Shown here one piece after another: positions 36,901 to 47,659 of a DNA stretch of 64,000 bases. The notes beneath the pieces were generated by a model. The model was given only the letters and a program-made list of their open reading frames with translations, did not search any database and was not told where the DNA came from. The position numbers and the translations under genes are program-made. Numbering within the stretch: the first letter of the stretch is position 1; each line of letters starts with the position of its first letter. The DNA comes from Daphnia pulex (taxonomy: Eukaryota > Arthropoda > Branchiopoda > Diplostraca > Daphniidae). Location: positions 10,448,501 to 10,512,500 of the forward strand of contig NC_060021.1 in NCBI RefSeq assembly GCF_021134715.1, written 5' to 3'.

Positions 36901-39900
36901 TTTGTTTTAGTTCCACCTTATTCCTACCTACCTAAGATTTTTACTGTGGCGAACGGTGCCGTCCGGTTTCATTAATTGATTCGTTGGTAGATAACTGATA
37001 ATCAGGAAATTTTTATTTGCCATTAAATAATTCAGCTTCGAAATTTCGAATGCTGTTAAGAATGCAACGAGGAGGTGCTATTGCGGTGGCAGGTCTCTCT
37101 TAGTAAAAAAATTGTCTTGTTGCACTTTGATTAAAGTGTTTCAAGTTGAAAAATTTTCAAATGTGATGGTTTACCCACAGAAAAAGTTGTGAGGTTCAAA
37201 ACAAAACAAGCCTGATCTGCAGTCGTTCGACATTCGACAAATGAGATTTTTAGTGAATCCGTACTGAGAAAAAACAAAACGGAGAGAGAAAACAGTTGCA
37301 GTCAACTGCCTAGCTCAGGAATAAACGTACTCCGTGACTACGTAACGATTTATAATCAACGCCTCCAAAAACTGTCAACAAGGAAGAATATAGATCGATT
37401 TTGTCCTACCTTTGTGCCTGGGAAATACAGCCAGGTATCTAAAGTTGCTCCATCCATCCGCTGAAGAGCTTTAAGCTGGTGCTTAAATGGCACCAGACGG
37501 GATAGGGTAAAAAGGGTGTCCCTCGTGAATATACCCACATTCACATGGGCATACACGAGTACATTTAAAGAAAGGGGAAACAGAGAGATCCATAACTCGA
37601 TTGCCAATCCATTTTATGGGGGGATGCTTTTTATCTAAATAGTAATAGAAAATTGGTTACGAAAAAATATTGGCAGCAGAAACAGCAAGTCAGGAAAAGT
37701 TGAAATGAGTTGGGTAAACCCTAATTGTTAATAAATGGGAGAATGTCAGGTTTACATGTCATATACTGCATTGATGCAAGTCATGCATCGTTTAAATATC
37801 TGGTAACAGGTCAATTAAAGTAAAGGAAATCATTACCCCACAATCGATGATCCTGGGATTGTTGCTGGTAACACCTGCACAACACAAAATTGCATATTGT
37901 GTGGTTATGATGGCTGGCTCTGGGCTCAAATCTGCAAAAAAAAAGAGAAAGATTACATAGTACAACAAACTGCCATGCATCGACAGGACAATCACATGAT
38001 AAATGCTAGCAGTCTGGAATTAACATTACACAAATTTGGAACAGTTTTAACTCTTATATTCTATAGCTCCCATAATAATTCTAGTTGTATTCTTAGTTTT
38101 AATTACCCGATAAACAGCATGGAGTATGATGGTTATAAAAAACAAATAAATCTATAACAATCGTGAATTTTGTCTCTGGCTTTCTGACGAGAGCACAGAG
38201 CAGACGACACTTGTCCAATTTTCTACGTCCAATTTTCTTCTAATCAGCATGCTTACGATAATACGATATCGATAGAAATTATAAATGATTAAAATCAAAC
38301 TCTCCTTTAAAATTCGAATCGAGCCGTCTTTGAAAAAAATAAAAGATAATTTTATTTGATAATTTTTCTTTTATTGTATTTTTATAATAAAGACAATATT
38401 GTGGTAGAGTTAATGACTACAAATTTAATGTTTCACACTTCCAGTTCGGCCGTTATGGGTGTTAATCAACGGCGCGGAAAAGCCACTGTCGGTCGGCAAA
38501 TCCTACACGTTCGAATGCATCACTGGCGGATCTCGTCCCTCCGTCAACGTTCGCTGGTATCTTCACTCCATCCAGCAGCCATCCAAGGAGCGGGTAATTT
38601 ACAGACATTTCCCCAGACATCCCCAATAAATAAGACTTGTCTCATCCATACGCAACAATGCACAACTGTATTATGGACAAAAACACGAAATGCTCCCTGA
38701 TTATAGAGTTATCCGAGCGGCCTTTCAGATAACTCTACTCGACGAAAGCATTTTCCTTCAAAATCAATTAAATGAAAGAAATCGCATTTCTTTAATTCGC
38801 GTATCTTTTTTTTTGCGGACATCTAATTGACACGAAGGTAACGATGGACGGAAGCAACACGACAAGCATCTTGAATCTGATGCCTACGGCCAAGGACCAT
38901 GATGCTGAACTGATCTGCTTGGCCGTCAATCCAGTTTTGCCCGTCGGAAACGCCAGCATCGGCAATAATGGGACCATTTCGTCCGTCGAGACCAGACGAA
39001 GGCTCATCGTACACTGTAAGACAATTATTTCATTTCACTTTAGCCTCACGCAATCCATTTTAAACTCAACTTGACGCTGGCAGCCTGGCTATATATCAAC
39101 CGTAATCGAATTGCCAATTTAGGAGATCGACATTGATTTTAATGTTGCTTCGTCGAAACGCCCCTGAGTTTTAACTGCATCACCGTTAGCAGCAATCTCC
39201 TTAGATGAGAAAACTTTAGATTTCAAGATGATTAGGTAATATAGCGAACAACCCACTCTGCCATGTCCTTGAAAAATCGATAGATAAAAAGCTTTTGCTT
39301 TTGTTGCCTCCTTTCCTTTGTGTTCTTGCCAAACTTGCTAATTCTGCAGTTTGCAGCGCTAGTTCACAATCTACTTCGTCAACTGTTGTGTAACAACAAA
39401 TAACAGAAAATGGCAAGACTGAGAAAACACAGCATAAATAGAAAAATGGGGCCTTTATACAGTTCCGACTGTTTTTCATGAATTCAATTAAGATGTCGCC
39501 GTCGTGAACTGGATAGGAAAAATGAATGTGCTGTTCGTCGTCTATTATCAGAAAGATAAATTCTGCAATTGATGCGTTTAGCTTTAAAAAAAAACAATGA
39601 AATTTTCTTTTTCCTTTTCACTAGATAATTTCTTCTTTCACGTCCCACTTTCATTTCTCACCTGCTGAGTGCATGGAGCGTTCGCTAGCACTGGCACGTA
39701 CTAATGGGCAATGTGCATGTATGTTAGTTCAATGTGGCAAGGAAAAAAAAATCTCCTTTTTGTTCCGCTTCATCTTTTGCCGATATTTGGAAATTAAATA
39801 ACTGGTTCACATGTTATACATGAGTGTGGAAAAAGCACCAGTCGCGATCACAATATGAAATGTTATTAAGTTCGCTGATTTTAAATTCGCCTAAGAAAGT

Positions 39901-42900
39901 CTGCGTGAGAACGTTACATGGAGGTTCAATTACTACTCGTCTGATAGTCTCCTGCTGATATCTGCGATCTTTCTTTCCCCTTCAATGACATTTGTAATAA
40001 AGGCGACAAAGGACGACATTCTCGCAAGATCCATTCCCTGATGTAGGTGGTGATGTTGTTGCTACATTATCCCTCTCAGCCTTTACGTGGGTAATGCGCG
40101 TGTGATTGGCTCTCCAGCCACGCGCTCCAGCACGGCTCTCTTCAAGTATTCCATGCATATACATGATATTACGTCTTTACGGCCGACGTCTTTTGCCGCC
40201 GACGCCTTGTCTTGCACACACATCGCACTTTAATTGGATAAATTGATCTCAAAATTTTGTCAGCGAGCTTTTTTTTTTAATATAGAAAGCCGTAACACGC
40301 ACTATCCCGAATATTTCATTACCTACTCTCTCCCTACTTGCTGAATAGGGAATTCAATTAATCTTATATTTTAAAACTTAAAATGTTCAGGTGGAACTTT
40401 TAGCCGAATATACTTTTTTCGTGTAATACAGTTGCTCCGACAGCAGAATTGGAACTGGGTCGCAATCTGAAACCGGACTTGATTGTTGAAGGCAATGACG
40501 TCTACTTTGAATGCCGCGTCAACTCCAATCCACTAGTTCAACGTTTTGTATGGACTCATGAGGTTGAATTGGCTATTATAATCACATAGAATTTTAATCC
40601 GTATATAAACTACTTAAAACTATTTTACCCTACACTAAGAGGACTTCAAACGTAGACTAACTTTTTAATCTTAACATTCTTTCATCAGGGACAGACCATA
40701 CGGGAAAACGCAGCTGCTGGGGTTATCATTGTGGAACAAAGTTTGGTTATCCGGCGAGTCTCTCGCTCTCATTCCGGTCGCTATTCCTGCACAGCGGTCA
40801 ACACCGAAGGCAGTGGAGTCAGCAACACCGTCCAACTTCGCGTCATGTGTAAGTGGCAAATTGAAAATTGCTTTTTTTTAATTATTTTATTTTATTTTTT
40901 TAAAATCATGGAACATGACGATGTGTCCTTGTCCATTTATCTTTGTGCATGTCCAGTCCAGCCGGTCTGTCGTCCAGGTCAGAAAATCTTGTACGGAGTG
41001 GCCAAACATGAAACGGTCGTCGTCCAGTGCCAAACAGACGCCATTCCACCGGTATAATATGAAAGCTCCTTGTATCAATATGCATCTGCATTAAAATGAT
41101 GAAAGTAAATGAAAATTAATTAAAATGGACAGGCCCATTCGCATCGGTGGGCGTTTAATACCTCCTTGTCAGACGTCGTCGAGTTACAGGACAATCAAAT
41201 GTTTCAAACGACCAGCCCTATTGAAGTAAGTAAAACTGGACAAGTAATGAATTCTCGCTCATGACTTGCTATGTGTTTTCGAGATATTCTCGTGTCATTT
41301 GCTCTGCATCAATAGATCAGAATAATAAGACGTGAAAACACCAAATATTAAACGAATTTCACGAACGACAGGAAGGCGCAGCAGAGGCGGACGGGACGAG
41401 CGTCATTTCCTACTCGCCGCAATCGGATCGTGATTACGGCAGCCTCATCTGCTGGGCGCGCAACGTGATCGGCGAGCAACGGGAGCCTTGCGTCTATCGC
41501 ATTTTCCTCGGAGGTGCAGCCCAAATAATTCCAGCCTGAAATAATATCAAGATAGGGAAATACATTACGTTATGTTGTGTTGCAGTGCGTCCGGATCCAC
41601 CGAGCAATTGTTCGGTGTTGAATCAAACGGCTGAGGCGGTGGAAGTCTGGTGCCGTCCGGGATTCGATGGTGGTCACCCGCAACTGTTTCAATTCGAAAT
41701 CTTCGATACGCAGTCGGCCGTTCTCCTTTACAACAAATCAGGACGGTATCCGCATTTGCGCGTCGGCAACCTCGAATCCGGAATCAAGCTCTTCATTCAA
41801 GTTTCGGCATTCAATCAACGGGGTAGGTCGCCACTTGTCCCTTTGGAGGCATACACCATCAAAATCGCTGACAAACAAACAGGTAAGAAGCCAAAAAGAA
41901 GGACATAGTAGCATGCAACCTTTGCAATTCGTATAGCATTTAAACAATCTCACAAACGATGTAATAAGGTAACGAAGTTAAGTTTGTCTCTTATTCGTTT
42001 ACGGTTCGTAATGTATTCAAGTAGTTAAACTGCTGAAACACACACAACAAAAAAGTAACTTGACAGTTCACTCTGTGTACCGCAGTTCACAAATTCTTAT
42101 TATCGACAAAGTCAGATTTGAAGAGTCTCAAATTGAGTTCGCCAACTTGTCTGTTGGGCTGTGTTATATCACAAGTTTAAACGCAGTATTGCATAATTTT
42201 TGGTCGATTGTGGTACCCAAGTGCCTTATAAAAACATGAGTTTCGGAGACCATCAACAGAGAACGAAATCCACTTTGATGGCTCTTTCTGTATAAAAGTT
42301 CCGAGACCCTATAGATCTCAGCGTCGTCTCGAATAGTGCAGAAGCTTTTTCTTAGATTTCCCATGTGGCGATCAATGTTTGCTCATTAAATGGTCTGTTT
42401 CATCCCCTCAAGCTTAATGTCTTCTCTTCAGTTCATCGCTAGTTCATTAATCATCTCTCATTCTTCTGTTGATTTTTAGTCATAATGGAGACGACAGATT
42501 GGGCTTCTATTTTGGGTATCACTGGTGGCATCTCCGCTGCGATCCTCATTGTGTACTTTGCCATTGCTGTAACGTACAGGTCCCACCGTCAAAGTCTAGT
42601 TGGCCATCATCCAAATAAAACCGACAACAGGTTATCTAATCTGAAAATAACAACGAATCCTGTCGATCAGCACAACAACGACGATCCCGATATCATCATT
42701 AATAGTAATTCTGGTAAGTCAGGCTGTTATATAATAAGGAATAAGATAAGAAACTACTGATGTATTGCCATATATTTCGATTTCGTCAATTAGTGCAGGA
42801 ACAGCGGAGTCGCATCTCAACGACTCCGATCGAACAGGTAAATTGCAGAATTTAGTGTTTCTTTCATAAGTCGAAATGGGGCTACATTTTTAATTGCACA

Positions 42901-43193
42901 TCTTATAGAAAACTGAAGAAACTGATAGGAACCCATATGAATATGATTCCATAACTACACGAAATTATCGCAGCCATTACGATGTTGAGAAACCTTTCGA
43001 CTCGGATTGCGATTCGCCAAGTGAATCGATAGCAATATGCCAGTCTCGGTTGGCCGTCGGTAGCATCAATGGCCAACATTATCATCCGAGTGAGTGTAGT
43101 ACATTGGAGAAGATCTCCATTCAAGCACCTCACCGACAGAAATTCAACCGTCGTTTCACAATTGTGGATGGCGGACACATTTTTTCTCGGTAA
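30979..43193 (+). CDS. Sidestep-family Ig/FN3 transmembrane receptor, copy 1
   Basis: Sixteen exons join in frame: 30979-31069, 33162-33294, 33469-33725, 34033-34140, 34226-34534, 38445-38593, 38838-39015, 40432-40562, 40689-40848, 40957-41051, 41133-41225, 41372-41513, 41586-41882, 42480-42713, 42794-42837, 42909-43193, giving 901 residues. Order: signal peptide (1-26), Ig1 V-type (31-160, C49, ending DEGDYRCRVDFGRSPTRN, a hallmark of the Side family), Ig2 (161-299), Ig3 (300-408), Ig4 (409-505), Ig5 (506-615), FN3 (616-714, RPDPPSNCSVLNQT), one membrane helix in exon 14 (SILGITGGISAAILIVYFAI), and a tail of about 160 residues. The tail begins with a juxtamembrane acidic motif, DPDIIINSNS, shared with copy 2. 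Known role of Drosophila Side proteins: cell-surface ligands for Beat receptors in axon guidance and synaptic matching. The fly paralogue it matches cannot be told. A splice variant could replace the last stop (see findings). All splice phases agree, so the gene looks intact. Confidence 0.92.
34680..35335. other. Segment in intron 5 present only in copy 1
   Basis: The near-identity with copy 2 stops near 34670 and resumes near 35400, while copy 2 goes almost directly from the equivalent point to the block at 57375. About 660 bases are thus an insertion in copy 1 or a deletion in copy 2. No terminal repeats or gene were recognised. Confidence 0.55.
35420..36650. other. Near-identical 1.2-kb intron block shared with copy 2
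   Basis: This intron 5 block matches 57375-58615 with very few differences although it is non-coding. It includes a small shared frame at 36337-36531 that is probably not a gene. Either recent conversion or a conserved regulatory role would explain it. Confidence 0.6.
37010..38410 (-). other. Copy-1-specific insert in intron 5 with a spliced-looking minus-strand unit
   Basis: Copy 2 lacks about 1.4 kb here. On the minus strand, a pyrimidine-rich acceptor (TTTTTTTTTGCAG) near 37936 precedes a block reading LSPEPAIITTQYAILCCAG and on to SNNPRIIDCG. A second open frame lies at 37356-37607 (83 aa). The upstream side near 38160-38200 is CT-rich, like a promoter or 5' UTR. It may be a nested gene or an inserted gene fragment. 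I do not recognise the protein. Confidence 0.3.
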
Positions 43194-46100
43194 AATTCTA
43201 AATCCCAACTCCATTAAGAAGCGCAAATAATTCATTCGAAATTTATACCCCAATAGCCAAACTCAAATCAGCGAGCTGTAGCGATGGGTCGGCGCCAAGT
43301 GAGGAGCATCACATGCGCACTACCTCAACCACGGGCGATATTTGAATAAACACCTTTACGGATGTTATCAATATTCCAAATCTGGCAAATCATTTAGTTG
43401 GGTCGGTTTTCGTATTGGACGCGGAATGGACTACGTGACGTACGTGACGCTCCATCTCATCCGATACGCAGAAATAATTCGCTCGTCGGTTGACACTGTA
43501 TATTTCCTGTATCTCATTCGGTCACGAAAAGGTTTGATTCACTTTCACAATAATGAAAAACTTTTGTGTTTTAACAATTAAGTATTTTGGATGTCTATTT
43601 TTTTAAGATGTCGCTTAATTCTAGCATCAGTCATTGCCAGATCGGGAGAAGATACTGTTGTCGACGACGTGTGCCGGCCCCGAAATTGTGCCTTTTTGAA
43701 ACAATTCCAAGTGATACAATTTAAAGATGAATCAAGGGTTCCCAACTTATTGCTCCTTCTTTAAATGAGCTTGAATGTCTGCGTCAATTCAACACTTTGC
43801 TTTCAATGTTCAATGTCCATACACAAACTGAAACTATTGCGGCGAATGCTCAATACGAATCAGTAATTCGCGCGTGATTCATTTGAAAAATGCTTTGAAT
43901 TCTAATTAATTTTATGAGTGATGAAGCTGAATGGAGAATGGAAACTATGCACACCGGAAAAGAAGTCTGAGGCAATTCGAGTCCTATAGGGAAACATTAT
44001 ATTTAAAAGCTAGACAGCAGCGCGGAGGCAATGATTTTCGCATCCAGCTGAAACCCTATCCACTTGAATAATGAATATGCTGCTGCGCTATATGGGATTG
44101 TTTTCATCTAGTTATCTGACAGGAGGTACATGTTTTGTGACTATACCGGAGCTCACCTAATCTCCAACCTTCCCTACACGACGCCGAGCATGCATATAGT
44201 CCCGACCATAAATAGCCGCGTAATGCAACTCAGTCGGCAGCGTGATGTGCGCTGTGTAGGCTATTAAAATATGGACACGCATCAAATTCCACAATGTGCC
44301 ATAGGTTATCTACGGTACGTTTAGTGTCCATAATACGCTGTAGGCCATATATAAGCTATACACTCTGGTGCCCATATCTTCTATCATCTAGCACGACACA
44401 CTACCGGAGTTCAGCGCGCAGCAGCTACTCTATAGTAGACTATGCCATATAATCCAGTCATTTTCCATTTCTTTTTCTCTCCGCATTTCCCGTATGTGCT
44501 GCCCTGCGCTTTATTATGGCTTCGCGTATAAAAAGAATGGGCACGGCGCCATGATATATACTGATTCCTCTATATTATATGATGGTCGCTGATGGCCAAT
44601 AATGGCTTATCAAAAGCGATTTAACGGACCTATTACATACAACTTGTACGGCGGACAATGATGGCCTGCTGCGTCGACGTTGATGAAACACAACAATCTA
44701 AGGAAGGGGTCAGATCCCGATCGCCAGCAGTGCGTACATATTATATAGGCTCTTTTGTTATGTTGTTGTAGTTATGATGCAGCCAACGTTTTTTTATTTT
44801 TTAGGTCGAACAGTCGACGCTGTCGTACATTGTCGTCTCTTTTGCCATTCACTTTGTGTATACTATATATGGCACACAGCAGCTGTTTGCCAACTGGTTC
44901 GAAAAGGGCAAAATCGTGGCGTCGTCAACTGAGTCGCGTGATTTTTCTTTCGACGTCCGGGTCACCGACATATAAAGGCCTATTCTACAAACCTATCGAT
45001 GTCGAAAAAAGGACATTGTGTCTCAACTCTAAACGGGACATAACAAAAGGATCACAAGGCATTCTCCTCTATCGGATTGGTTAAAAAATATAAAATAGGG
45101 AAACCCGTACCAAACACAAAACAAAACACGGAAGACGACAAAGTTTAAAAAGAAGCGGGAAAAAGAAATAACTCAAAAGGGGAAAGGAAAATTCGGAAGA
45201 ATGAAAGGAAACGCCTCTTTTTTTTTGCTACGATCCTGCTGTCTGCTCTCGAACGGTCGTAACACGAACGAAAGAAACAATAACAAAAGTCGCGAGTAAT
45301 AAAAAGCTATATACGATAGCAGCAGCAGCAGCAGGATAGCCCATATAATACGCTTGGTGGACGCGTATATAAATAGCTTCCATGTCACCCCATAAGCAGA
45401 AAAGTCTCTTATTTTCCCGTTATTTCGGCCAGACTTATTTTATTTTTATTTTATTTTGTTTTACTCTCTTTCGGAAAATAAGCTGATAGAACTTACATAA
45501 TGGCGTGCGGGGGGAAGCATCAAGCATCAAAGGATGCCCGGTATAAATAAGACGAGGCCATAAACTTTTGGACTTTTGGACGACCCGTGCGGGTATAAGC
45601 AATAAGCGTATAATAAATATCACTAAATTACGTTAATAGATGGGCCCAATTCAAATCATAGGGAGAGCAGAGCGGGACTATAATACTTTTCTTGTTGGAT
45701 CGGGATGGATCGGGATCCATTTTCTATGCGCGTGCCGCCGTTATTGGTCTCGTTGAAGGTCAGAGACCCTCCCTCCGGCTGCACTGTGTTATTGACGAAA
45801 TAATCAACCGACAATACACGGACGACAACAAAAACACAAGGGCATTAGCAGTTGTAATGCCAGCTATTTCCGCCCGTCATTAAAACCTGAAAATCCCACG
45901 GTGTAGATTTATTCCGGATTCCAGCGAGAATAGCGAGCAAGTGCTGATTCTTGGGCGATGAATTTTAACTTGAAGTGGTCCCAAAACGGATACCGGTGTC
46001 GGGTACAGTCTAGTAGTAGTAGTAGTAGTAGTATCTACAGCAGTAGGCCTATAGTAAGTGTGTACGTGACTCGTAGCACCTCAAACTGAATCGTGAAGTT

Positions 46101-47659
46101 CATCGAATTCCGATATAGACGATGGCGAAACTGCACAACACAGCCCGCCTTTCTCATTTTCAAATAATCCATCGTTCCTTACATACTCAGGACTATGTGT
46201 ACGTCTATGCCACTCACAGTATCACCCAACTATACCTGCTTCTATATTTCTCCGCTCATCTGGGCTCTCTCATTGTCGGTTGTGGCCATTGTTTTCGGGA
46301 GAGAGACGAAGAACAACCTATATGTCATCAAAGCCCCAGCAAACGTGCATGTAAAACGAAGCACTATTATGTCGACGCATATGCACATCATGCCTGGCGA
46401 CCTATGTAATTTAAAACATTGAAAGCAGATTGCCAACCATTTCAATTCACGCACTAAAAGACGGACCCCTCATTTTCGTTTCTTCGTGATGTGAGTCTTA
46501 TTGTCAATCTCATCGTCCGAAGGCGAAAAGCGAACACGGCATTCATTCGTCATCGACTGAAATGTCGTCAACTTCAAAAGGCTGGATATGCAATGCCCAT
46601 ATCCACAAACCAAAAGACAGCATGTATATCTATCTCCTTGTTGACGAAGACGTATCATCATAAAAGATTGCTCTATTATTATTAAGAATTTAACAATGAG
46701 ATGAGAGAATATACTGCTGGCAAAGCTGGCTTGTTCCAAGAGGCAACTCCCATACAGAATCAAACAAAATAATGCAGAACCTTTTCATATACGGACGGGG
46801 GATCGAACCGAGCTTACACTGGGTGTACATGCATTCTTAACGCTATGGCAAGAGAGCAGGGTATATCGTATCCATTTCCAGGGCTCTTTAGCCCATACGG
46901 AGCCACGCCGCTCAGCTTGCGCCGGATCTATAAGGTGGGGTGGGGGGGGGGAAAACAAAATAACATGCCAAGCAGGAGGTGGTACACTATACAGGAACAG
47001 AGGGTATAAAAGGCGTGACGGGGGTTGGTCCCGATCAGTTGGCCGTCAACCGCCAGACGTCGTGAAGCAAAACTACATTACGTGTCCGCACTTTGCGCAG
47101 TGTAATAACTAGGCTACAACCTTGTTTCTTTTTCAGAATGAATTGTGGGGTTTAGGATATCGACTCGAGTCGAAGAAGTGGGGCTGTCCGAAAAGAGAAT
47201 CAAAATGCGAAGCTTTGAATGAGGCGACATTCAAAGCAGAAGTCGATTAATTGCTCGCAAAAATTGACTACAAGTTGAAGGCAGTTGGTGATGGACGCCA
47301 GCGGTGAGCTGAAAAGTTTTGGTGCTTGTACTCTGATGGAGGATTTTTCGATTTCCGATGATCGACTCACAAGTTTCAAACACGTTGCCGGCTTGTTGCT
47401 TCCTCACTAGCTCAGGTTTCGATTAGTGAGATTCTTGGAAATCGAACGCCACTATATACACATCGTCAAAAGTTCACTCAGGTATGTACACACTCATGCT
47501 GCCTAATATAGTATAGCCTTTTAATAAATTCTCTCGGTCCTTATATCTCTTTGCCTTTTCCTTATTCAACTCGGCCTTGATCATCGCTCTTAGTTTATAC
47601 GAATAACTCTTCTCTGTTTCGTTCCTCCTTTTCTTTTTCGTCTTTCCGTGTCAACTTAT
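43194..47659. other. Region between the two Sidestep-like genes, no gene recognised
   Basis: The 3' UTR of copy 1 starts here; AATAAA near 43347 is a candidate polyadenylation signal. The rest shows no supported exon. A short (AGT)n microsatellite lies at 46013-46032. A G run is near 46940, and a tRNA-like relic lies around 46795-46856 on the minus strand. The last kilobase has weak similarity to the upstream flank of copy 1. Confidence 0.45.

Larger units (their letters stand above)
28078..43193 (+). repeat. Tandem segmental duplication, unit 1
   Basis: This unit pairs with 47660-63517. Near-identical blocks (position in unit 1 / unit 2): 28092-31160 / 47671-50800; 33125-34660 / 55415-57320; 35420-36650 / 57375-58615; 38433-38690 / 58945-59215; 40689-41890 / 61342-62540. 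The sequence between these blocks is alignable only in patches. The gene inside is described separately. Confidence 0.85.
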
